A DNA stretch of 64,000 bases from Rhodococcus sp. H36-A4. GTDB taxonomy: Bacteria; Actinomycetota; Actinomycetes; Mycobacteriales; Mycobacteriaceae. A program made the translations under genes and the position numbers. Within the stretch, counting starts at the first letter, position 1. Every line of letters starts with the position of its first letter. The DNA is taken from the NCBI RefSeq assembly GCF_027158005.1, contig NZ_JAPVLQ010000001.1, forward strand, positions 682,001-746,000, given 5' to 3'. The notes below the pieces were generated by a model. That model saw nothing but the letters and a program-made list of their open reading frames with translations, made no database searches and had not been told where the DNA came from. Below, one piece after another: positions 25,741 through 34,100 of this stretch.

Positions 25741-26681
25741 CGTGCAGCCTCCAGAGTCTTGTTCTCAGCCAGCTTCTCCGCGACCTGAAGAGCAGCGGAG
25801 GTCATGATGTCCAGATTTCCCGCGTACGCGGGGAGGTAATGAGCGGCGCCTTCGACCTCGAGGAACACCGACACCTTCCACAGGCCCGGGCCCTTTTCGA
25901 CGCCACCGGTGAGGGTTGCGACGGACTCCGCGTCGTCGAGCTGCGTGAACTGGACTTCCTGCTTGAGCCGGTAGCCGGGAACATAGGCCGAAACCTTCGC
26001 GACCATGTCCAGAATCGACTGACGGATCTTGTCCTGATCGGGGTTCGATACCAGTGCCAGCACCGTGTCGCGCATGATCAGCGGCGGCTCGGCGGGGTTG
26101 AGGACGATGATCGCCTTGCCGTGTGCAGCTCCGCCGACCTTCTCGATTGCTTCCGAGGTGGTTTCGGTGAACTCGTCGATGTTCGCTCGCGTGCCGGGTC
26201 CGGCGGACTTCGAGGCGATCGACGCCACGATCTCTGCGTAGTGCACGTCCGTGACCGAGGAAATCGCGGCGACGATCGGGATGGTCGCCTGTCCGCCACA
26301 CGTCACCATGTTCACGATTGGTGCGTCGAGGTGCTCGTCGAGGTTGACTGCGGGCACCACGAACGGGCCGATGGCGGCGGGCGTCAGGTCGATCAGACGC
26401 TTGCCGTAGGGCCGCAGTGCTGCCTCGTTGGCCACGTGTGCCTGGGCGGACGTGGAGTCGAAGATGATTTCGATCTCGGCGAACTCGGGGTGATCGATCA
26501 ATCCCTGCACGCCCGAGTCGACGGTGGAGACTCCCAACCGCCTGGCGCGAGCCAGTCCGTCGGAATTAGGGTCGATGCCGACCAATACGGCAATTTCGAC
26601 GTTCTTGGCGATCCTCTTCAGCTTGATCACCAGGTCGGTACCGATGTTGCCCGATCCGATGACCGCAACTTTCGTGCTCAT
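25737..26681 (-). CDS. Acetaldehyde dehydrogenase (acetylating)
   Basis: The 314-residue enzyme has an N-terminal NAD site ([14 protein letters not shown]) and the catalytic cysteine in [12 protein letters not shown]. It oxidises acetaldehyde with CoA and NAD to acetyl-CoA, taking the product from the aldolase (family of DmpF, BphJ, MhpF, HsaG). It is first in the two-gene minus-strand unit and is divergent from the IclR gene, which probably regulates it. Confidence 0.92.
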   Translation of the reverse strand: MSTKVAVIGSGNIGTDLVIKLKRIAKNVEIAVLVGIDPNSDGLARARRLGVSTVDSGVQGLIDHPEFAEIEIIFDSTSAQAHVANEAALRPYGKRLIDLTPAAIGPFVVPAVNLDEHLDAPIVNMVTCGGQATIPIVAAISSVTDVHYAEIVASIASKSAGPGTRANIDEFTETTSEAIEKVGGAAHGKAIIVLNPAEPPLIMRDTVLALVSNPDQDKIRQSILDMVAKVSAYVPGYRLKQEVQFTQLDDAESVATLTGGVEKGPGLWKVSVFLEVEGAAHYLPAYAGNLDIMTSAALQVAEKLAENKTLEAAR

Positions 26682-26744
26682 ATACTGCCCGCCTTCGCGT
26701 GTCCGATGTTGGTGTCGACGTTATCCACGCTCGTGGCCGGTGCA

Positions 26745-26771
26745 TAGGATCTGTCCCATGGAACGGGACAG
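26745..26771 (+). promoter_or_regulatory. Leaderless-type promoter and inverted repeat at the IclR start
   Basis: TAGGAT (26745-26750) lies 7 bases before ATG 26758, the spacing expected for a transcript starting at the A of the start codon. CTGTCCC and GGGACAG (26751-26771) form an inverted repeat with a seven-base centre containing the start codon, which suggests autoregulation. No clear ribosome site precedes the ATG. Confidence 0.45.
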
Positions 26772-27513
26772 TTCGTCATTGTTGGAGAGGTCGGCTCTGG
26801 TGCTGGACTCGTTTCCCGGCGGGACGGCACTTACCCTCGCCGAGGTCTGCGCTCGGACGGGTCTGCCCAGGTCCACCACCCACCGCGTACTGGTGAGCCT
26901 GGTGAACCTCGGCTGGCTCACCCGGACTGGGAACAAGTTCGAGCTCGGTATGGTCCTATTCGAACTCGGTGAGCGTGTCGCCATCAAGCACAGTCTTCGA
27001 TCGGCGGCGCTCCCGTTCATGCAGGACCTCTTCGCGGTGACCGAGCAGACTGTTCACCTCGCCGTCAGGGATCGGTTCGACGCGGTCTACGTGGAGAAGA
27101 TTCACGGCCGCTCGGCGATGCCGTTTCCCTCTCACACCGGCGGACGGCTGCCGTTGACGTGTACGGCGGTGGGTAAGGCGCTGCTCGCCTCCGAGGATCC
27201 GGACGTGGTGGCAGAGGTCCTTGCCCAGCCGCTGCGACGGTGTACTCCGAATTCGATCACCGACCCCAAAAGGCTTGCACTCGAGATAGATTCGGTACGA
27301 CGCACCGGTGTCGCATCCGAGCGTGAGGAATCCGCGATCGGTGGGTGCTGCGTGGCAGCTCCTGTCACGATGGCAGGCAAACCGGTTGCGGCACTGTCGG
27401 TGTCCGTCCCCAAGGCGCAGTTCAGGCCCGAGTTGCTCGCCCCGGCCGTGCGTACTGCCGCGCTCTCCCTGAGTCGAGTACTCTCCCGTGGGTCGACCGC
27501 TCGGGAAAGCTGA
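26758..27513 (+). CDS. IclR family regulator
   Basis: The 251-residue protein has a winged helix (LTLAEVCARTGLPRSTTHRV) and the IclR effector domain (VGKALLAS and AAPVTMAGKPVAALSVSVP). Proteins of this family control aromatic and acetate-linked catabolic genes. It is divergent from the aldolase/dehydrogenase pair and is the likely regulator. The longer open frame upstream runs across the divergent gene and is not credible. Confidence 0.87.
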   Translation: MERDSSSLLERSALVLDSFPGGTALTLAEVCARTGLPRSTTHRVLVSLVNLGWLTRTGNKFELGMVLFELGERVAIKHSLRSAALPFMQDLFAVTEQTVHLAVRDRFDAVYVEKIHGRSAMPFPSHTGGRLPLTCTAVGKALLASEDPDVVAEVLAQPLRRCTPNSITDPKRLALEIDSVRRTGVASEREESAIGGCCVAAPVTMAGKPVAALSVSVPKAQFRPELLAPAVRTAALSLSRVLSRGSTARES

Positions 27514-27579
27514 GGCGCGCTCCGGCTCGGCGGTCTACGCTCGAACCACCAGATGAGTCCACACCATATGGGGGTTTGC

Positions 27580-28011
27580 ATGACCGAAGCGCAGTTCGAT
27601 CCGCACGATCTCCTCGCGTCGAGCAGGCTCGGGGTTCTCGCGACGATCAAGTCCGACGGTCGACCACAGCTGTCGCCGGTCACGCCGTTCTACGACCGGG
27701 CGTCCGGCGTAATGCGCATCTCGGTGACGGACGGTCGCGCCAAGACCAATAATCTGCGTCGCGATCCGCGGGCGACGCTGGAGGTGACGAGTTCGGACGG
27801 GCGGTCGTGGGCGACGGCCGAGGGCACCGCAACGTTGGTTGGTCCGGGAACCGATCCGCACGGCGAAGAGGTGGACGCCTTGGTCGACTACTACCGAGCT
27901 GCCTCCGGTGAGCATCCGGACTGGGAGGAGTACCGCGCGACGATGGTCTCCGACCGTCGAGTTCTTCTGGTCGTCGACATCGAGCGTGTGTACGGACAGT
28001 CGATCGGCTGA
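27580..28011 (+). CDS. PPOX-class F420-dependent oxidoreductase-like protein
   Basis: The 143-residue split-barrel protein has SSRLGVLATIKSDGRPQLSPV and later YRATMVSDRRVLLVVDIERV, the pattern of the pyridoxamine-oxidase-like F420 or flavin-binding family. These enzymes reduce or bind small compounds; the substrate is unknown. ATG 27580 has GGGGG five bases upstream, and an in-frame ATG 12 bases earlier is less likely. It may form an operon with the IclR gene 66 bases upstream. Confidence 0.8.
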   Translation: MTEAQFDPHDLLASSRLGVLATIKSDGRPQLSPVTPFYDRASGVMRISVTDGRAKTNNLRRDPRATLEVTSSDGRSWATAEGTATLVGPGTDPHGEEVDALVDYYRAASGEHPDWEEYRATMVSDRRVLLVVDIERVYGQSIG

Positions 28012-28195
28012 CCCGAAGGCCGGGCATCCCTTGATCCCGGGCGTCGGCGCACTTCAGGCACCACAACCAGGAGGTCGTTACCGCTTCGTTACATCTCGGT
28101 GTCCGTATCGTGACCGCGAGGTTCCAGCGGAGAGATCTTGCCCTGACAGGGTTGCTGTGTAGAACACGCACAACGTCGAGGGAAGGTGCCGAAAG

Positions 28196-28585
28196 ATGAC
28201 TGTTACCGACATCGCCCGCCTGATATTCAAAGAACGCGACTCCGATACGACAGTTCAGGATGCGCGGTACGCGATCGAAGTGGAGTCCTACTCGCCCTCT
28301 TACGCCGTACTGCGAGTGTCCGGCGATCTCGACATGTCATCGCGGACTGCATTGACCCACAACCTCGCCCGACTCACCGCATCGGGCGCGGATGTGCTTA
28401 TCGACCTGTCCGCGGTGTCGTTCATGTACTCCGGCGCGGTCAATGCTGTCATCACTTCCGCATTGGAGTCCGCTGGCAGTGTGCGTGTGTTCGCCCCCAC
28501 CCGCCCGGCGCGAATGGTCATCGAATCCCTCGGTGCTGCTGCACTTCTCGTCGACCATCTTCCGTCTCCACTACTCCCCCGATAA
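28196..28585 (+). CDS. STAS-domain protein (anti-sigma antagonist-like)
   Basis: The 129-residue protein has an N-terminal extension of about 30 residues and a STAS domain with VLRVSGDLDMSSR and VLIDLSAVSFMYSGAVN. The phosphorylatable serine aligns with S79 but the usual DSxG is changed to YSGA, so partner binding may differ. It is the second STAS gene in the window and has no kinase gene beside it. ATG 28196 has AAGGTG upstream. Confidence 0.78.
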   Translation: MTVTDIARLIFKERDSDTTVQDARYAIEVESYSPSYAVLRVSGDLDMSSRTALTHNLARLTASGADVLIDLSAVSFMYSGAVNAVITSALESAGSVRVFAPTRPARMVIESLGAAALLVDHLPSPLLPR

Positions 28586-28617
28586 GACCGTCTCGTTCAG
28601 CCGAATCAGGAGGCCCC

Positions 28618-28767
28618 ATGACAGATCACGAACTCCCCCGCACCCTCGACTCCGGTAATGCCTCATCGGAACACGATGAGTCCCGGCCGACGTCGTTCCT
28701 CCAGATGTTCGTCGACGCCGACCGAACCCGCCCGCCGTCCGATCGCTCGCAGCACCGGATCATGTAG
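28618..28767 (+). CDS. Small acidic hypothetical protein downstream of the STAS gene
   Basis: A 49-residue frame (MTDHELPRTLDSGNASSEHD to the TAG at 28765) has an exact AGGAGG four bases before the ATG and starts 32 bases after the STAS stop. It is hydrophilic with no hydrophobic segment and no recognised family. The strong ribosome site and position make translation likely, perhaps in an operon with the STAS gene. Confidence 0.55.
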   Translation: MTDHELPRTLDSGNASSEHDESRPTSFLQMFVDADRTRPPSDRSQHRIM

Positions 28768-28822
28768 AGCGCCAAACTTTCGTGGCCCTTTTCAAGGCCG
28801 AGGCACCCCGCACGTGAGCATC

Positions 28823-28882
28823 GTGTTCCAATTGCGCCTTCTACAGGCGGAATCCCGCGCAGATCGGACGCAACTGGAACAC
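28823..28882. terminator. Long inverted repeat between convergent genes
   Basis: GTGTTCCA-A-TTGCG pairs with CGCAA-C-TGGAACAC across a loop of about 32 bases. It fills the 136-base gap between the small plus-strand gene and the minus-strand protease and could end both transcripts. Confidence 0.45.
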
Positions 28883-28903
28883 CCTGCCCATCACTACGTG
28901 TAC

Positions 28904-29584
28904 TCAGGAGCCGATCGGCCGGAAACCCGCGCCTGTTCCGCCGCGCGCACCGAGCATGTTCACCGAGTCGAGAGCCGATGCGTAGACCGTGGGGCTCAGC
29001 AGGGGTACTCCGTCGGCGTGGCTGGCGATGCCGACGAGGGTTGTCCCGCTGACCAGTGCGCTTCCCGAGTCCGCCCACAGTGTCGGGGTATCGGTCACGA
29101 GGTCCGATCCGCGCACTTCCCGGATGGTGCCGCAGGTGACGCCGCTGGCTACTCCGGATTTGCAGACGGGTTGTCCCGGAACGGCTTGTCCGATGCCGGT
29201 GACGGTGACGCCGCCTACCGAGGACACCGGGATCACTTTTGCGGGGTCGAGTGCGATGACTCCGTAGTCGGGACCCCAGTGCGAGGCGACCGTCGTTCCG
29301 ACCGGCCCGGCGCCGAGGTTACCGATGAGCGTCACCGGCAAGCCGGGCGAGAGGATGCAGTGTCCCGCCGTCAGGCCGACGAGGGTTCCCGACGCGTCGT
29401 ATCCGACTGCGGCGAAGGAGCATGCGGTCAGATCGTCGAGGCCGCCGGTGGTGACGTATCCCGTCCCCGGTCCGACGATCGCCCCTGGGGCTGCGACCGC
29501 GCTCGGCCCGGCGAGTACTCCTGTGCCGGCAGCGAACGCGATGGCCGCAGCAACCACCGCTCCTGCGGCCATCGCACGTCTCAT
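28904..29584 (-). CDS. Secreted chymotrypsin-like (S1 fold) serine protease
   Basis: The 226-residue protein has a signal peptide (cleavage near AVAAP, about residue 32) and a compact S1-type catalytic domain. The triad reads LTAGHC (H75), DYGVIAL (D106) and ADSGSAL (S173). Two disulphides are likely (C55-C76, C141-C151). GDSGGP is changed to ADSGSA, as in several actinobacterial S1 relatives. Its start overlaps the end of the BY-kinase gene (ATGA), so it is translationally coupled to a polysaccharide regulator. The substrate is unknown. Confidence 0.8.
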   Translation of the reverse strand: MRRAMAAGAVVAAAIAFAAGTGVLAGPSAVAAPGAIVGPGTGYVTTGGLDDLTACSFAAVGYDASGTLVGLTAGHCILSPGLPVTLIGNLGAGPVGTTVASHWGPDYGVIALDPAKVIPVSSVGGVTVTGIGQAVPGQPVCKSGVASGVTCGTIREVRGSDLVTDTPTLWADSGSALVSGTTLVGIASHADGVPLLSPTVYASALDSVNMLGARGGTGAGFRPIGS

Positions 29585-31089
29585 TCTCGGTGCCGCCGGC
29601 CCGAAGTGACGGTGACGGGAGCCGATGTGTCGGCCTTCTGCGTCGAGACCGGCACACTTGGCCCTTCGGGTTCCGACCACTGCGCAGAGACTGTTCCCGG
29701 AGTGACCGGGCTCGGTGTCTGGCGTGCGATGGTCTTGTCGGTCTCGTAGTAGTACGAGTAGCCGTCGCCACCCTTGCGGGTCAGGGGCATCATCGTGAAG
29801 ACAGCGCCGAGAACGTGGGCGCCGATGGTCTCGAGATTGCCGACGGCCCGGGACACTTCGCTTTCGCTGGTGTGACCGAAGCGTGCGACGATCAGCGCGC
29901 CGTCACTATGCGTGGTGAGCAGTGCCGAGTCGGTGACCGGCAGTAGTGGTGCACCGTCGATGATCACGTAGTCGAAGCTCTTACGCAGTTCTTCGATGAC
30001 GCGGCGTGAAGCTTCCGATCCGAGCAGTTCCGACGGGTTCGGCGGCAATGGTCCCGATGCGAGGACGTCGAGTCCCTCGTAGCTGCTGGGCTGGAGGACA
30101 TCGGAGATGTCTGCTTGCCCGGCGAGGACGGTCGACAGGCCGACCGAGCCGATGAGCCCGAGGTACTTCGACACGCGGGGGCGTCGTAGATCGCCTTCGA
30201 CGAGGACGACGCGGTGGCCTGCTTCGGCGAGAGCGAGCGCGAGGTTCACCGCGACGGTCGTCTTGCCCTCGGCGGGCACTGCACTGGTGACGACGATGAC
30301 GCGCGGCGGATGATCGACCTCGAGGAACTGCAGGTTGGTACGCAGTTCGCGGAAGCCTTCGGCGCTCACCGAGTGTGTTGCCCCGAAGGAGACGATCGAG
30401 GATTCTTTGAATGCCTTGTCGTAGGGGATGGTGCCGACAAGCGCTGTGTTGGCGGCAGCTTCGAGCTTCTTGCGAGTCTTGATGGTGTTGTCGAGCCGGT
30501 CGCGAAGGACTGCGAGCGCGATACCGAGGAGCAGACCCACTGCGGCTCCGAGGGCAAGGTTGCGGGTCGTCTTCGGGCTGATCGGTGACGCAGATTCTTG
30601 AGCTTGCTCGACCACTCGGACGCTCGAGGCAGGCGCGCCGCCGTCTTCGGGGGTTTCGAGCTCACGGACGAGGACTGTCAGCTGGTTGCCGAGTGAGTTC
30701 GCGATATCGCGTGCGGTTCCGGGGTTGGTGTCCACGACGCACGTGTCGAGCAGAACGGTGTCGGGGGTGGACGTGGCGGTGACCTTGGCCGCCAACTCGG
30801 CAGGTGTGATGCCGGTCAAGCCGAGTTCGTCGATCGTGCGGGCGGCCAACGTTTCACCCTTGACGAGCTCCGAGTACGACGCGACGCGCTGCTGCGCGAA
30901 GAGGTTGCCCTGGTAGCTTTCGCTCACTGTCGACCCACCGGAGGTGGAGACGAAGACTCGACTGCACGACTGGTAAGTCGGCGTGGTCAGAAGTGAGGCC
31001 GCTAGTGCGCCCAGGGTGGCGACGGCAACGGTGACGACGATGATCATCCAACGCGTTCGCAGGATCTGGAGGTAGTCCTGGATTTCCAC
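29581..31089 (-). CDS. Polysaccharide co-polymerase with BY-kinase domain (Wzz/Wzc-like)
   Basis: The 502-residue protein has a Wzz chain-length domain flanked by two membrane helices (about 14-36 and 176-194) and a cytoplasmic tyrosine autokinase domain. It carries Walker A SAVPAEGKTTV (about 268-278), Walker A-prime VLVEGDLRRP (about 293-302), Walker B YVIIDGAP (about 374-381), and a C-terminal tyrosine cluster GYSYYYETD (about 441-449). Walker A-prime has EGD instead of the usual DAD. These proteins control export and length of capsular or exopolysaccharide. GTG 31089 has AGGGAG upstream. The phosphatase at 13048 is a candidate partner. Confidence 0.9.
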   Translation of the reverse strand: MEIQDYLQILRTRWMIIVVTVAVATLGALAASLLTTPTYQSCSRVFVSTSGGSTVSESYQGNLFAQQRVASYSELVKGETLAARTIDELGLTGITPAELAAKVTATSTPDTVLLDTCVVDTNPGTARDIANSLGNQLTVLVRELETPEDGGAPASSVRVVEQAQESASPISPKTTRNLALGAAVGLLLGIALAVLRDRLDNTIKTRKKLEAAANTALVGTIPYDKAFKESSIVSFGATHSVSAEGFRELRTNLQFLEVDHPPRVIVVTSAVPAEGKTTVAVNLALALAEAGHRVVLVEGDLRRPRVSKYLGLIGSVGLSTVLAGQADISDVLQPSSYEGLDVLASGPLPPNPSELLGSEASRRVIEELRKSFDYVIIDGAPLLPVTDSALLTTHSDGALIVARFGHTSESEVSRAVGNLETIGAHVLGAVFTMMPLTRKGGDGYSYYYETDKTIARQTPSPVTPGTVSAQWSEPEGPSVPVSTQKADTSAPVTVTSGRRHRE

Positions 31090-31151
31090 TTGGCTCCCTA
31101 ATATTTTCGGTCGAGCTTAAAACTCATGGATTAATGTCTTGGTAGGCAGGC

Positions 31152-34100
31152 TCACTCGGTTCGTACGGGCACCACTTCCGGCGCAAGAGTGAATTGCACG
31201 ACGTCGATGCGCCCGTCTTTGAAGCGCGATGAGCATCCGGTGAGGTAGTGGATGTACCTGTCGTAGTTCTCTTCCGACGACAGGGCGATTGCGTGCGGCC
31301 GTGCGGCGACGAGCCGCTCGGTCCATTCGTCGAGTGTGCGTGCGTAGTGCGGTCCGAGCGCATGCTCGCGCTCCACGCTGAATCCGGCCTCGGTGGACTT
31401 CTTGGTCACCATGTCCGACAACGCCAACTGTCCACCGGGAAATATCTCGCGCATGATGAACCGTACGAAGTGCGCGTCGTCGCGGGTGAACTCCACACCG
31501 CTGGCGATGACTTCCGCGAGCGGACGCATCACGATGGTGTGCAGCAACATTCGACCGTCTGCGGGGAGAACCGAGCGACACTTGTCGAAGAACGCCGAAT
31601 ACCGCTGACGCCGAAAGTGTTCGAATGCGCCGATGCTGACGATGCGGTCGACGGGCTCGTCGAACTCCTCCCAGCCCTGCAGACGGATATCCACCGTGCG
31701 CACACTCGACAGGTCCGCCACAGTTTTACGCGCGTGATCGTATTGGTTCCGACTCAACGTCAAACCGATGACGTCGACGTCGTACTTCTCGGCAGCACGC
31801 TTGGCCAACGAACCCCAACCGCATCCGACGTCGAGCAGTGTCATCCCGGGCTGCAAGTCCAGCTTGCCCAGCGCGAGATCGATTTTCGCCAGCTGCGCTT
31901 GCTCGAGCGTCATATCTTCGCGCTCGAAATACGCGCAGCTGTAGGTCATGCTCGGATCGAGGAACAGCTCGAAGAACTCGTCGGACAGGTCGTAATGCGC
32001 CTGCACATTGTCGACATACGGCTCGAGTTTCTTGACAGCGCTGGATCGGTTCATCACGCCACGCCTTCCGCGAGAAGAGGTGATGCCGATTGCTCGGCCT
32101 ATGGTGTGGGCGCTTGCTTCACCCAGCAGATCTTCGTGTTCAGCATCGATGCGGACGACCGAGAGGTGGCCGCCGACGTACTGTTCCCATTGCTGCGCGC
32201 CGTGTGATCCACGGGCCGCAAAGTACACGACGTCACCGTCGTATATTCGGGGTCGGTGTGCTGCCACCCACCGCGGAGCAGCCACTACCGGGGCATACAT
32301 TCTGCGAAGATGGTCACTGGTGAGGAATCCGAGTTCGCTTCGTGTGTAACGCAATTGCGCCACGACATCCTCGAACGAGGACCCGTTGACTCCCAGTTGC
32401 CGCGCCAGATCCTCTACACCGAAGTCGACGGCGTCGGCAGGCATGTCAGTTGGCACGCTCAGCTGCGGGTCGAGCAATGCGAGTAGCGCGACTTCCTCCC
32501 CCGTGCTCTGCAGGACGGTCGCGACGGCATGCGCGATCACTCCACCGAGCGACCACCCGAGCAGGTGATAGGGCCCGGTGGGCTGAACTGCGCGGATCTC
32601 CCGCACGTATCGGGCCGCGAACGCGTCGATCGAGGCAGGCGAGGCTTCACCGCTGGCGATGCCGGGAACCTGGAGCCCGTAGAGCGGCCGGTCGGTGACC
32701 GAAAGCAACGACAGGTAGCTCCACGCGATGCCGATCGCTGGGTGGATGCAGAACAGTGGCTCTCGTTCGCCTTCGACCCGCAGTGGCAGTACGACATCGA
32801 AGACGTCGCCGCCGGCGTCGACGAGTCCGTCCAGCTTGGCCGCCAACGACGCCGCGGTCGGGTGCGTCAACAGCCAGCTGACGGGGACCGGACGTCCGAG
32901 TTCGTCGCCGAGGTTGTCGATCACGCGCACCACCGACAGCGAGTGTCCGCCGAGGTCGAAGAAGTTGTCGTCGACGCCGATACGGTCGGCGTCGATCTCG
33001 AGAACTTCCGCGAACGACGCACGCACGCTCCACTCCAGGGGCGTCGACGGCGCAAGATGCACGACGGTCGCCAGCGTGGGTTCGGGTAGTGCTCGCGCGT
33101 CGACCTTTCCGGAGATCGACATCGGGAGCGTATCCACGACGGTGACCGAGGCGGGAACCATGTAGGCAGGAATTGTGCGCGTGAGGAATTCGCGGACTAC
33201 GCCGGCATCGGTGTCGCCGGCGATGTAGGCGGCCAGCGAGTGATCGTGCCCGAGGACGCAGGCCTGTTCGACGTCGGGATGCCGCAGCAGTGCCGCTTCC
33301 ACCTCCGCGAGTTCGACGCGATGTCCGCGGATCTTGACCTGCGAGTCGACGCGTCCGAGGTACTCGAGTTCGCGTGTGTTCCGGTGCTCCACCCATCGGA
33401 CTAGGTCGCCGGTTCGGTAGAGGCGCTTGCTCTTGTCGCCCAGCATGTTCGGCACGAAGCGGCTGGCGGTGAGTCCGGGCTGGGACAGGTACCCTTCGGC
33501 CAGCCCTGGGCCGCCGAGGTACAGCTCCCCCACCACGTTGTCCGGTACGGGCCGCAGCCGTGCATCGAGGACGACGGCGTCGAATCCGCGCACCGGTCCG
33601 CCGATGGTCACCGCGGCGAGGTGTTTCAGTGCGGGCGTACAGGTTCCCATGACCGTGACCTCGGTCGGCCCGTATGCGTTGAACACGGTGCTGCTGCGCG
33701 ACCAGCGTTGCACCAGTTCGGTATTGGCTGCTTCGCCGGCCATGATGACTACGTCGACGGTCGGTGTGGCCGCCGGGTCGGTGATCTGCAGGACGGTCGG
33801 GGTCAGGCACACGTGGGTGACGGCTTGGCTAGTGATGAACGTTTCGAGTTCGCGTCCCGCATAGACCTCGGCGGGCACGACTACCACGGCGGCGCCGACG
33901 CCGCAGGCGAGGAGCATTTCGAAGATCGAGGCGTCGAAACCTGGGGATGCGAACTGCAGGACCCGAGATTCGGTATCGACTCCGAACGTATCGCGTTGGC
34001 TCTGCACCAGATTCGCGATACCCCGATGTGTCACGCGCACGCCCTTGGGGGCGCCCGTCGAACCCGAGGTGTAGATGACGTACGCGGTGTCGTCGAGATA

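Noticed and set aside
28658-29749. A 363-codon plus-strand frame across the protease gene
   Set aside because: It lacks any motif and is antisense to a protein with a clear signal peptide and catalytic triad.
31152-32054. CMAS as a completely separate gene
   Set aside because: No stop codon separates it from the NRPS in this sequence, so it is recorded as a fusion; independent internal initiation is kept as a finding.
32647-33810. A 387-codon frame within the third NRPS module
   Set aside because: Arg/Pro-rich off-frame reading of conserved A-domain sequence.
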